A stretch of DNA of 56,701 nt from Scatosoma sp045537295. Lineage in GTDB: Bacteria > Bacillota > Clostridia > Christensenellales > Borkfalkiaceae. The stretch's first letter is position 1. Every line of letters starts with the position of its first letter. Positions 1 to 7,737 of the stretch are shown here, piece by piece. Position numbers and translations under genes: made by a program. The notes under the pieces are model-generated. The model saw only the letters and a program-made list of their open reading frames with translations, was not told the DNA's origin and did no database searches. The DNA lies in contig JAZSPG010000050.1 in NCBI GenBank assembly GCA_045537295.1, positions 1 to 56,701 of the forward strand. The letters run 5' to 3'.

Positions 1-33
1 GAGAACGATATGCGCTTCTTGTCACAGTTTTGA
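1..33 (+). CDS. pheS: Phenylalanyl-tRNA synthetase alpha subunit, last 10 residues (partial)
   Basis: The window opens inside a reading frame that ends in ENDMRFLSQF followed by TGA. This closely resembles the usual C-terminus of bacterial PheS (NDIRFLRQF-like), and pheT starts 16 bases later behind its own Shine-Dalgarno site, as expected for a pheST operon. Only the tail is present, so nothing can be said about the catalytic domain. The identity rests on the tail motif plus the neighbour. Confidence 0.8.
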   Translation, partial: ENDMRFLSQF

Positions 34-49
34 GTAGGAGGATTTAATA

Positions 50-2449
50 ATGTTACTTTCTAAAAAATGGCTTAAGACGTTTGTTGATATTAATGTTTCC
101 GATAAGGAATTCGCCGATGTTATGACCATGTGCGGTTCCAAGGTTGAATGTTTTGAAACGGAAGGCGAAGAGCTTTCCAACATCGTTGTAGGTAAGATTC
201 TCTCTCTCGAGCGTCACCCCGATTCTGACCACCTTTGGATTTGCAAAGTTGATGTCGGCACCGAAAACGAGCTTCAGATAGTTACCGGTGCACAGAACCT
301 TAAAGAAAACGACATCGTTCCCGTAGCTCTTGACAACTCTGTGGTTTACGGCGGTAAAAAGATTAAAAAAGGCAAGCTTCGCGGGGTAGAATCCTACGGT
401 ATGCTTTGTTCGGGCGAAGAGCTGGGTATTAACGACGACTACTACGCGGGCGCGGAAGTGGACGGACTGCTTGATTTAGAAAAAGACGCACCCGTGGGCG
501 AGGATATTAAAAAAATCGTGGGGTTAGACGATTATATTTTCGATATTTCTATCACGGCGAACCGGCCTGATTGCCAAAGCGTTTTGGGGATTGCGCGCGA
601 GGTGTCGGCGGTCTTGAAAAAACCGTTAAAAATGCCGAATATTCGTTATACGGAACACGAAACGAGCGCTACGCCCGTGGAAGTGGAGGTGCTTGCGCCC
701 GATTTGTGTCCCCGTTATATCGGTCAATTCGTAGACGAAATCAAAGAGGGCACGTCGCCCGCGTGGATGAGAAAACGCCTCGCGCTTTCGGGAATTCGTT
801 CGATATCGCCTATCGTCGATATCACCAACTTCGTATTGCTGGAAATCGGTCAACCGATGCACGCGTTCGATGCGGACGATATCGGCGGGAATAAAATTAT
901 CGTTCGTCGCGCTGAAAACGGCGAAAAAATCACCACGCTCGACGAAAAAGAATTTACGCTTACGAGCGAAAATCTCGTCATTTGCGACGGCGATAAACCC
1001 GTAGCGTTGGCGGGTATTATGGGCGGACTTAACAGCGGAATTAAGGCGACGACGAAACGCGTATTCTTCGAATCTGCGAAGTTTGCGCGCGACAGCGTGC
1101 GCAAGACCTCGCGTGCGCTCGGTCAATCGTCCGATTCCTCGTCGCGTTTCGAAAAGGGCGTGGACGCGTATACCAACGCCTTGGGTATGGCGAGAGCCTT
1201 GCATTTGATTGAAGAACTTGGTTGCGGTAAAGTTGCGACTATCCGCCGTGATATTTGTGCGGTGGATTTAACGCCGAGAAAAATGACGGCAAGTATTTCG
1301 AAAATCAACGCGCTTTTGGGTATTTGCGTTCCGAACGAAGTCATTGCGGATATTTTAACCCGTCTTTCTTTTAAGCCTGAAATTAACGGCGATACGCTCG
1401 TTGTAGAAATACCTGGGTACCGCGACGATATCGACGGGTATCCCGATTTGGCGGAAGAAATTATCCGTATGTACGGCTATGAAAACATCACGCCTACCTT
1501 CTTGGAAAAAGCGAGTGTGACGGGCGGTGGACTTACCGATACGCAAAAACGCGAAATGCATATCAAAACCGCGCTTTGTAAACAAGGTTACTGCGAGGCG
1601 TACAACTATTCGTTCTATTCACCCAAAGACTTGGATTTAATGAAAATTGCACAGGACGGAGCGGAGCGCAACGCGGTGAAAATTCTCAATCCTATCAGCG
1701 AGGAACTCTCGATTATGCGTACCTTTCTCGCACCGTCTATGCTTCAAAACGCCGTCCGCAATATCCGTCGCGGTAACGACGAGGGCAGACAGTTTGAAAT
1801 TGCAAATATCTATATCCCGAGCGGTGAGGGTGAGGGCGTACAACCGATAGAGAAAAAACACCTCGTACTCGGCGTTTGGGGCGGGAATAACGATTTCTTT
1901 GACCTCAAAGGCGCAATCGAAAAACTTTCTGAACTGTTCCATATCGAGTTCAAATACGAACGCGCGGAAAAACCCTATTTGCACCCCGGCGTGTCGGCGA
2001 CCGTGCTTTTAGGCGATACGGCAATCGGTTGTTTGGGCGAACTTGACCCCGCGATTTCCAACGCGTTGGGCTTGGATAAAAAGGTGTATTTAGGCGAGTT
2101 GGATTTGTCCGCGATAGAAAGCGTTATGGACGACGCTATCCGTTACACGAATTTACCCAAATTCCCCGCAATGCAACGCGATTTGGCGTTACTTGCGGAC
2201 GAACAACTTACCTGTGAACAAATCGAAGAAGTGTTACTGCATTCGTGTAAGTATGTAACCAAAGCTAAACTTTTCGATATATACCGTGGCGGGCAAGTAC
2301 CCGCGGGTAAAAAGAGTATGGCGTTTACACTCACCTTTACGCCTGATAACAGCGTGGAAAAGGCGTTTACACCCGAAACGCTGGACGGGTTTGTGAAGAA
2401 GATTTTGAACAATCTCAAATTCAAGCTCGGGGTAGAACTTCGCGGATAA
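50..2449 (+). CDS. pheT: Phenylalanyl-tRNA synthetase beta subunit
   Basis: This is the beta subunit of the cytosolic alpha2-beta2 enzyme that charges tRNA-Phe. At 799 aa it has the standard bacterial length. Visible regions in order are an EMAP-like tRNA-binding domain (about 40-150, with IVTGAQN), the B3/B4 editing region (about 205-380), B5 (about 400-475), the catalytic-like core, and a C-terminal FDX-ACB anticodon-binding domain (about 707-798, starting near LPKFPAMQRDLAL). The ATG at 50 follows AGGAGG at 36-41. The stop overlaps the truB start by one base (TAATG), suggesting coupled translation. Confidence 0.97.
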   Translation: MLLSKKWLKTFVDINVSDKEFADVMTMCGSKVECFETEGEELSNIVVGKILSLERHPDSDHLWICKVDVGTENELQIVTGAQNLKENDIVPVALDNSVVYGGKKIKKGKLRGVESYGMLCSGEELGINDDYYAGAEVDGLLDLEKDAPVGEDIKKIVGLDDYIFDISITANRPDCQSVLGIAREVSAVLKKPLKMPNIRYTEHETSATPVEVEVLAPDLCPRYIGQFVDEIKEGTSPAWMRKRLALSGIRSISPIVDITNFVLLEIGQPMHAFDADDIGGNKIIVRRAENGEKITTLDEKEFTLTSENLVICDGDKPVALAGIMGGLNSGIKATTKRVFFESAKFARDSVRKTSRALGQSSDSSSRFEKGVDAYTNALGMARALHLIEELGCGKVATIRRDICAVDLTPRKMTASISKINALLGICVPNEVIADILTRLSFKPEINGDTLVVEIPGYRDDIDGYPDLAEEIIRMYGYENITPTFLEKASVTGGGLTDTQKREMHIKTALCKQGYCEAYNYSFYSPKDLDLMKIAQDGAERNAVKILNPISEELSIMRTFLAPSMLQNAVRNIRRGNDEGRQFEIANIYIPSGEGEGVQPIEKKHLVLGVWGGNNDFFDLKGAIEKLSELFHIEFKYERAEKPYLHPGVSATVLLGDTAIGCLGELDPAISNALGLDKKVYLGELDLSAIESVMDDAIRYTNLPKFPAMQRDLALLADEQLTCEQIEEVLLHSCKYVTKAKLFDIYRGGQVPAGKKSMAFTLTFTPDNSVEKAFTPETLDGFVKKILNNLKFKLGVELRG

Positions 2450-3330
2450 TGAAAAGGCAGGATAAAATAAAATCGTTTGGATTTTTTAATATAGACAAAC
2501 CGTCGGGGCTAACCTCTTCGACTATCGTCAATAAATGCAAATGGCTCACGGGCATACCTTGCGGGCATTTGGGTACGCTCGACCCGTTGGCGAGCGGGGT
2601 CCTGCCCGTAGGGGTGGGCAACGCTACTCGTTTGTTTGATTATTTTCTTGAAAAGCAAAAGGAATATATCGCGGAATTTACCTTCGGGGTTACCTCTGAT
2701 ACACTCGATAGTACGGGTGAACGCGTACATGGTGGGGGGATACCTACCGAAACCGAGATAAAAAGCGTATTATCCTCGCTCGTGGGCGAGGTGTGGCAAA
2801 TGCCCCCGAAATACAGCGCGAAAAGCGTAAACGGGCGCAGGGGTTATGAGCTTGCACGCGCGGGCATAGAGTTTGAATTAAAACCCAAGCTCGTGAAAAT
2901 TTTTGATATTGAACTACTTGGCAAAACGGAGAACGAAAACGCGTTCGCATTCAAGATAAATTGCGGTGGCGGGACTTATATTCGTTCGATTGCGCGCGAT
3001 ATGGCGGAAAAGCTTGAAACCAACGCGCTTATGAGTGCGCTTCAAAGAACGAAAAGCGGGGTATTTACGCTCGAAAACGCTATCCCGTTTTCAATTTTAG
3101 AGCAAGATTTATCGGCGGAGGAATTAGAAAAGTACCTAATTCCGACCGAAAGCGTTCTGCCCTTTGAAAAACTGCTTTTAACGGAGCAAAACGCGGTGAA
3201 AATCTTTAACGGCTTAGCGGTGGACGCCGAGCAAGTGGACGGCTTGTATAAATTGTATAAAGACGGGTTATTCTACGGTATCGCGGAAATTAAAAACGGC
3301 AAGGCAAAGGCAAAAACGAAGTTATGTTAA
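2449..3330 (+). CDS. truB: tRNA pseudouridine(55) synthase
   Basis: TruB isomerises U55 in the T-loop of tRNAs. The signature GTLDPLASGVLPV is present with the catalytic Asp at about residue 45, and the N-terminal NIDKPSGLTSS and the later GGGTYIRSIARD motif match the family. The 293-aa length is normal. Its start overlaps the pheT stop and its end overlaps ribF by 7 bases. In many Firmicutes truB and ribF close the nusA-infB-rbfA operon. Here the pair has moved to follow pheST. Confidence 0.96.
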   Translation: MKRQDKIKSFGFFNIDKPSGLTSSTIVNKCKWLTGIPCGHLGTLDPLASGVLPVGVGNATRLFDYFLEKQKEYIAEFTFGVTSDTLDSTGERVHGGGIPTETEIKSVLSSLVGEVWQMPPKYSAKSVNGRRGYELARAGIEFELKPKLVKIFDIELLGKTENENAFAFKINCGGGTYIRSIARDMAEKLETNALMSALQRTKSGVFTLENAIPFSILEQDLSAEELEKYLIPTESVLPFEKLLLTEQNAVKIFNGLAVDAEQVDGLYKLYKDGLFYGIAEIKNGKAKAKTKLC

Positions 3331-4184
3331 AAACGGTACGGCTGACGGATAAAAATATACACGGCTCGGCAATGCTCTTGGGCGGGTTCGACGGGTTGCA
3401 TTTAGGACACCGTCTGCTTTTAACGCGCGCAAAGCAAAGCGGACTGCCTATCGGTATAATGACGATTGTCGGCGGTAAATCCGAAAGCCTGTTCACTTTT
3501 TTAGAGCGCGAGGAGATATTCCGAAATTTAGGCGTGGATTTCGTTTTCGAATTGCCTTTTTCGGATATAAAAGAACTTAGCCCTAACGAGTTTTTAACGC
3601 TACTCGAAAGGGAATTTGCGCCCAGATTATATATTTGCGGTGACGATTTCCGTTTCGGTAAAAACGCGCAAGGGGATAGTGAAACCTTAAAACGAAGCAC
3701 CCAGGTACGCGTTGAAGTGGAAAAACTGCTTATCCGCGACGGCGAAAAGATAAGCACCAGTACGATAAAAAAACTGTTTGGCTTAGGCGAGGTGGAAAAA
3801 GCCAACGCTTTGCTTAGCGAAAATTTCTTTTTAATAGGCGAGGTGTATAAGGATAGAGGCGTGGGCAAAACGCTAAATTTCCCCACGGCGAATATTCTCT
3901 ATCCCAAGGATAAATACCCTATCAAAAACGGCGTGTACGAAACGCGGACAGTGATAGAGGGTAAGGCGTATAAAGGCATCACTAACTTTGGCGCGCGCCC
4001 GACTTTTGACGACGATACGGTGGTAACCGAAACGTATTTGGACGGTTTTGAGGGCAATTTGTACGGCAAAAAACTAAAAATTGAGTTTACCCGTTTTTTG
4101 CGTGAAATCGTGAAATTCGATAGCGCGGAGCGCTTAAAAAACCAGCTTTGCGAAGATATTAGGAGAGTGAAAGAAAATGATTAA
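3324..4184 (+). CDS. ribF: Bifunctional riboflavin kinase / FAD synthetase
   Basis: This enzyme phosphorylates riboflavin to FMN and adenylates it to FAD. The N-terminal nucleotidyltransferase half carries GGFDGLHLGHR (residues 20-30), a small variant of the usual GxFDGxHxGH, and a later STSTIKKL segment. The C-terminal riboflavin kinase domain starts near residue 175 with RGVGKTLNFPTANI. The length of 286 aa is slightly short but complete. It overlaps truB by 7 bases and the next gene by 8 bases. Confidence 0.95.
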   Translation: MLKTVRLTDKNIHGSAMLLGGFDGLHLGHRLLLTRAKQSGLPIGIMTIVGGKSESLFTFLEREEIFRNLGVDFVFELPFSDIKELSPNEFLTLLEREFAPRLYICGDDFRFGKNAQGDSETLKRSTQVRVEVEKLLIRDGEKISTSTIKKLFGLGEVEKANALLSENFFLIGEVYKDRGVGKTLNFPTANILYPKDKYPIKNGVYETRTVIEGKAYKGITNFGARPTFDDDTVVTETYLDGFEGNLYGKKLKIEFTRFLREIVKFDSAERLKNQLCEDIRRVKEND

Positions 4185-5022
4185 ATTCGGACCGAGCGGA
4201 AACAGCGAAAGTTTTTACGCTGAGGGGTATAAACATACCGAGCAGTCGGCGAAATTCGTGAAAGAACGGGGGCTGGATTGCTTTGAGTATTCTTTCGGCA
4301 GAGGCGTGAGAATGACGGAGGACAAGGCGATTTCTATCGGGGAAGCGTTCCAAGCGGAAGATATTGAAATTTCCGTGCACGCGCCCTATTTCATCAATTT
4401 TGCCAACCCCGACGACGAAATGGCGTCAAAATCCTACGGCTACGTATTAGACAGTGCGAAATTTTGCAAATTGATGCAGGGCAAACGGGTGGTGTTCCAC
4501 CCCGCTACGCAGGGCAAAGCCACGCGGTTTGAGGCGGTGGATAAAGCGCAAGAACGCTTAAAAATTCTCGCCGATTATATCGCGCTCAATAGCTACGAGG
4601 ATATGTTGTTTTGCCCCGAAACAATGGGCAAACAGGCGCAAATCGGTACGGTGGAGGAAATCGTTGAATTTTGTAAAATCGCACCGTTTTATCTACCTTG
4701 CGTGGATTTTGGACATATCAACGCGCGGGAACAGGGTTCGTTGAAAACGGTAGCGGATTATAAGGACAGACTTTCGTATATGATAGCCGAGCTGGGATAC
4801 GAGAGAATGAAACATTTCCACGTGCATTTTTCCAAAATAATGTACGGCGCAAAAGGCGAGGTGAAGCACCTGACCTTCGCGGACGAGGTTTACGGTCCTG
4901 AGTTCTCTCCGCTTGCGGTTGCGTTAAAAGAACTTGCGTTAGAACCGTATATCGTCAGTGAATCGGACGGAACGCAGGCGGAAGACGCAAAAGAAATGAA
5001 AAAAATTTACTTCGGCGCGTAA
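4177..5022 (+). CDS. Endonuclease IV-like AP endonuclease (TIM barrel)
   Basis: This 281-aa protein has the spaced metal ligands of the endonuclease IV / AP endonuclease family 2 fold: HAPY, VFHPA, PETMG, VDFGHINA, FHVHFSK and SESDG. These would bind the trinuclear zinc site used to cut DNA at abasic sites. The DNA-repair role is inferred from the family, and sugar isomerases share the fold, although the PETMG and DFGH motifs favour the nuclease group. The start overlaps the ribF stop region (AAAATGA), so it is probably translated from the same mRNA. A new promoter follows at 5039. Confidence 0.8.
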   Translation: MIKFGPSGNSESFYAEGYKHTEQSAKFVKERGLDCFEYSFGRGVRMTEDKAISIGEAFQAEDIEISVHAPYFINFANPDDEMASKSYGYVLDSAKFCKLMQGKRVVFHPATQGKATRFEAVDKAQERLKILADYIALNSYEDMLFCPETMGKQAQIGTVEEIVEFCKIAPFYLPCVDFGHINAREQGSLKTVADYKDRLSYMIAELGYERMKHFHVHFSKIMYGAKGEVKHLTFADEVYGPEFSPLAVALKELALEPYIVSESDGTQAEDAKEMKKIYFGA

Positions 5023-5038
5023 AACTACCGCCGTATAC

Positions 5039-5067
5039 TTGACGAACGGGGAAAATTTTGCTAAAAT
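5039..5067 (+). promoter_or_regulatory. Sigma-A promoter for the M24 peptidase-efp unit
   Basis: TTGACG at 5039-5044 and TAAAAT at 5062-5067 are separated by exactly 17 bases. They lie just after the preceding gene's stop and about 20 bases upstream of the peptidase start at 5088, which has a TAGGAG ribosome-binding site. Confidence 0.65.
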
Positions 5068-5087
5068 AGTAATAAGTAGGAGTTTAT

Positions 5088-6143
5088 ATGGTATTCGTGA
5101 ACGGAAAAAAAGTGCTTGCATTATCAGGTTGCGACGCGGTGTATACCTCGTGCGAATTTCTTTTGCGTTACCTTACGGGTATCGACCCCGAAAACGGTTG
5201 CGCAATCGTCGATAATACGGGTACTACTTTGTATACGGATATGCGCTATATGGAAGCGGCGGAAAAACTTCTCAAAGGCAGTGAGGTTACGCCTGTTTTG
5301 TATAAGCAGGACGAGGTGTTAAAGCGTTTAGCAGGTTATCAAAAGGTGGGTATATCCTTTAACCAAACCCCGCATATCGAATATCTCGCGTTAGAAAAAT
5401 CAGGCGCGAAGCTTGAAAATATCGATAAGCAATTATCCGAGGCTATGTCCGTAAAAAACGCTTGGGAATTAGAAAATATCGCAAAGGCTTGCGAGATTGC
5501 CGAGGACGCGTTTTTAGAGCTGTTGCCCCAAATCAAAGAGGGAGCGACGGAAACGGAGGTTTCGGCGCTACTCGAATATGCAATGCGTAAACGCGGAGCG
5601 CAAGGTTTGGCGTTCCCGACCATCGTCGCATTCGGCGCGCACGCGTCCGTACCGCATCACGAAACGGGGAACACCAAATTAAAATTCGGCGACGAAATTT
5701 TGATTGACTTCGGTTGCAGGATAAACGGGTACTGTTCGGATATTACGCGCACCTTTTTATTCGGCGACGATAAAAAACACGGGGAGTTCAAAAAGGCGTA
5801 TAACGCGGTACTTACCGCGCATAACCTCGTGAAAGAGAACTTAAAAAGCGGTATGACAGGCGTGCAGGGCGACGCGATTGCACGCGAGTATTTGACGGAA
5901 GTGGGGTACGGAAAACTGTTTACCCACTCGCTCGGACACGGTATCGGGTTAAACGTACACGAATACCCCAGCGTCAGTCCGCGCGGTGAAAATATCCTCG
6001 TGGACGGTATGGTATTCTCGGACGAGCCGGGCGTGTACGTAGCGGGCGAATACGGGATTCGGATAGAGGACACCGTCACTTTGAAAAACGGAAATGTTGA
6101 GAGCTTTATGTCCAAAACGGATAGAAATCTCATAATTTTATAA
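5088..6143 (+). CDS. M24 family Xaa-Pro aminopeptidase
   Basis: This is a cytosolic metallopeptidase expected to remove N-terminal residues preceding proline. An N-terminal creatinase-like domain (about 1-120) precedes the pita-bread catalytic domain. The five metal ligands are visible in IDFGCRINGYCSDITRTF, HSLGHGIGLNVHE, DEPGVYV and GIRIEDTV. At 351 aa it matches the short Firmicutes PepQ/YqhT-type enzymes. Adjacency to efp is a common Firmicutes arrangement and fits a link to proline-rich proteins. The exact specificity (aminopeptidase P or prolidase) cannot be read from sequence. Confidence 0.92.
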   Translation: MVFVNGKKVLALSGCDAVYTSCEFLLRYLTGIDPENGCAIVDNTGTTLYTDMRYMEAAEKLLKGSEVTPVLYKQDEVLKRLAGYQKVGISFNQTPHIEYLALEKSGAKLENIDKQLSEAMSVKNAWELENIAKACEIAEDAFLELLPQIKEGATETEVSALLEYAMRKRGAQGLAFPTIVAFGAHASVPHHETGNTKLKFGDEILIDFGCRINGYCSDITRTFLFGDDKKHGEFKKAYNAVLTAHNLVKENLKSGMTGVQGDAIAREYLTEVGYGKLFTHSLGHGIGLNVHEYPSVSPRGENILVDGMVFSDEPGVYVAGEYGIRIEDTVTLKNGNVESFMSKTDRNLIIL

Positions 6144-6182
6144 AAAAGAAAAATATTATAGTGGCACAAGGAGAAAAATTGT

Positions 6183-6746
6183 ATGGCACAAATTTTGGCA
6201 GGCGACATTCGTAAAGGCGTAACTTTCGAGTATAAGAGCGGTGTTTACACCGTTACGGAATTCCAACACGTAAAACCCGGTAAGGGCGCGGCGTTCGTAA
6301 GAGCAACGCTTAAAAACGTGGTAACGGGACAAGTTTTGTCCAACGAAACATTTAACCCCACCGCGAAGTTGGAAACGGCGCAGGTAGAAACGAAGAAGAT
6401 GACTTATTCCTACTTCGACGGCGAATTTTACGTATTCGTGGACGAGGAATGGAATCAAGAAAACCTTACCTTCGACCAAGTAGAAGACGCGCTTAAATAT
6501 ATCAAGGAAAACGATATGGTTACCGTGAAATTCCTCTACGGCAAGGCGTTCTCGGTTGAACCCGAAAACTTTGTAGAACTCAAAGTTATCGAGGCTGAAC
6601 CCGGCGTAAAGGGCAACACGGCTACCAACGTTATGAAGAACGCAAAGGTAGAAACGGGCGCAACCATTCAAGTTCCGATGTTCGTAGAAGAGGGCGAAAC
6701 CATTCGTATCGACACGAGAACGGGCGAATATATGAGCCGTGTATAA
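6183..6746 (+). CDS. efp: Translation elongation factor P
   Basis: EF-P binds ribosomes stalled on polyproline and promotes peptide-bond formation. The 187-aa protein has the three-domain layout: an N-terminal KOW-like domain with HVKPGKGAAF, whose tip lysine (about K34) is the usual modification site, then two OB domains ending in IRIDTRTGEYMSRV. It starts at ATG 6183 behind AAGGAG. It probably shares the transcript of the M24 peptidase and ends before a strong hairpin terminator at 6774-6830. Confidence 0.97.
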   Translation: MAQILAGDIRKGVTFEYKSGVYTVTEFQHVKPGKGAAFVRATLKNVVTGQVLSNETFNPTAKLETAQVETKKMTYSYFDGEFYVFVDEEWNQENLTFDQVEDALKYIKENDMVTVKFLYGKAFSVEPENFVELKVIEAEPGVKGNTATNVMKNAKVETGATIQVPMFVEEGETIRIDTRTGEYMSRV

Positions 6747-6773
6747 TCTACGCGTAATCTGTTAAAGAAATAG

Positions 6774-6830
6774 AATACAAACTACGGAATGCAGGGACGG
6801 TTTACCTTTCCTGCGTTTCGTTGTATTTTT
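6774..6830 (+). terminator. Rho-independent terminator after efp
   Basis: A long imperfect stem pairs AATACAA with TTGTATT and CGGAATGCAGG with CCTGCGTTTCG, and is followed by a T-run. It ends immediately before the AAGGAG site of dtd, so read-through may feed dtd. Confidence 0.65.
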
Positions 6831-6844
6831 AAGGAGCAAAAAAT

Positions 6845-7282
6845 ATGAAAGCGGTGGTGCAACGCGTAAAATGTACGCGTTTATCCGTAGACGGAAAAAC
6901 GGTGAGCGAAATCCCGTTCGGTTTGACCGTATTTTTAGGTATAAAAACGGGCGATACGCAAAAAGAGTCGGACTATCTCGCCAAAAAAATCGCGAATTTA
7001 CGCATCTTTGAGGACGAAAACGGCAAAATGAATTTGTCTGTAAAAGACGTAGGGGGCGAGGTGTTGCTCGTATCGCAATTTACCCTCTACGGCGACGCGT
7101 CGCACGGGAACAGACCCAGCTTTACACTTGCCGAGCGTCCTGAGCTTGCCGAGCCATTGTACGAATACACGGCTACCCAACTTCGCGCGCACGGTGTAAC
7201 TGTAAAACAAGGCGTGTTCGGCGCAGATATGCAAATCCAACAGCATAACGACGGCCCTGTTACCATTCTACTTGAAATATAA
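6845..7282 (+). CDS. dtd: D-aminoacyl-tRNA deacylase
   Basis: DTD hydrolyses D-amino acids (and glycine mis-attached to tRNA-Ala) from tRNA. The 145-aa length is typical. The two active-site motifs are present: SQFTLYG (about residues 77-83) and NDGPVT (about 135-140), the latter holding the cross-subunit cis Gly-Pro. The start follows AAGGAG at 6831-6836. A terminator follows at 7315. Confidence 0.96.
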   Translation: MKAVVQRVKCTRLSVDGKTVSEIPFGLTVFLGIKTGDTQKESDYLAKKIANLRIFEDENGKMNLSVKDVGGEVLLVSQFTLYGDASHGNRPSFTLAERPELAEPLYEYTATQLRAHGVTVKQGVFGADMQIQQHNDGPVTILLEI

Positions 7283-7314
7283 ACTAAAAAATTTATTGTT
7301 TTCTTACCCCAAAA

Positions 7315-7351
7315 CCCCAAGCCGAACGAGCGGTTTGGGGGTATATTTTTC
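7315..7351 (+). terminator. Rho-independent terminator after dtd
   Basis: CCCCAAGCCG (7316-7325) pairs with CGGTTTGGGG (7332-7341) around a six-base loop and is followed by a T-rich tract. Confidence 0.85.
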
Positions 7352-7392
7352 ATAAAAAATTGTGAAAATTTCCGTAAAGCGACGAAAAACAG

Positions 7393-7426
7393 TTGACAAA
7401 ACAATACTATGTGGTGTATAGTATTG
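7393..7426 (+). promoter_or_regulatory. Promoter overlapped by a perfect operator-like inverted repeat
   Basis: TTGACA (7393-7398) and TATAGT (7417-7422) are 18 bases apart. A perfect 9-bp dyad, CAATACTAT at 7402-7410 and ATAGTATTG at 7418-7426, covers the spacer and the -10 box. This is where a dimeric repressor would block RNA polymerase. GntR- or PadR-type regulators use dyads of this size, but the family cannot be decided and no regulator gene lies nearby. The first ORF downstream is the GT8 gene, about 310 bases away. Confidence 0.6.
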
Positions 7427-7488
7427 ATAAGGTTAGAATATGTAAAAATGCGCCGTTGCGTTTCACATAAGTACATTTTATTGCGTCA

Positions 7489-7595
7489 AAGCCTTTATTT
7501 GAAAGGCTCTACCGAGAGTAGAGAAGACGTTCTACTCTGAGTAGAGTTAGTCTTTACGCTTAGTAGAGTGTTCTATTCGTAGAATAGAGAGGTTT
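7489..7595 (+). repeat. Cluster of small dyads built on TCTAC/GTAGA in the GT8 leader
   Basis: The segment starts with a perfect hairpin (AGCCTTT / AAAGGCT, about 7490-7508). Direct repeats of GTAGAG follow at 7518, 7541 and 7563, with GTAGAA at 7580. Several form dyads: CTCTAC-N5-GTAGAG, TCTACTC-T-GAGTAGA and CTATTC-GTA-GAATAG. No ORF with a ribosome-binding site covers it. It could be an operator array, a structured leader RNA or a small RNA. The sequence alone does not choose. Confidence 0.5.
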
Positions 7596-7609
7596 TGGTA
7601 AAAAGTGGG

Positions 7610-7638
7610 TTGTCTTTTTTGCGAGTTTAGGATAAACT
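7610..7638 (+). promoter_or_regulatory. Possible second promoter for the GT8 cassette
   Basis: TTGTCT (7610-7615) and TAAACT (7633-7638) are 17 bases apart and about 100 bases upstream of the GT8 start. Both boxes deviate from consensus. Confidence 0.35.
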
Positions 7639-7680
7639 ATATACCGTACGAGCGCGGAGCTTTTACAAAATAAAAAATGG

Positions 7681-7719
7681 GCAAACGACCCCGAGCGAGA
7701 GCGGAAGGGGTGCGTTTGC
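7681..7719 (+). promoter_or_regulatory. Strong leader hairpin just upstream of the GT8 ribosome-binding site
   Basis: GCAAACGACCCC at 7681-7692 pairs with GGGGTGCGTTTGC at 7707-7719 with one bulged base. It ends eight bases before AAGGAG at 7727-7732. No T-run follows, so it is not a terminator. It could affect mRNA stability or access to the ribosome-binding site. Confidence 0.55.
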
Positions 7720-7737
7720 AGGGTATAAGGAGCTGTA

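Noticed and set aside
626..1204. 192-aa minus-strand ORF inside pheT
   Set aside because: It is antisense to conserved PheT codons, has no ribosome-binding site and its composition (Arg-rich) is that of a shadow frame.
7518..7595. CRISPR-like short repeat array
   Set aside because: The repeats are only 6-10 bases and imperfect, spacers are not of constant length, and no cas genes are present. Operator or RNA structure fits better.
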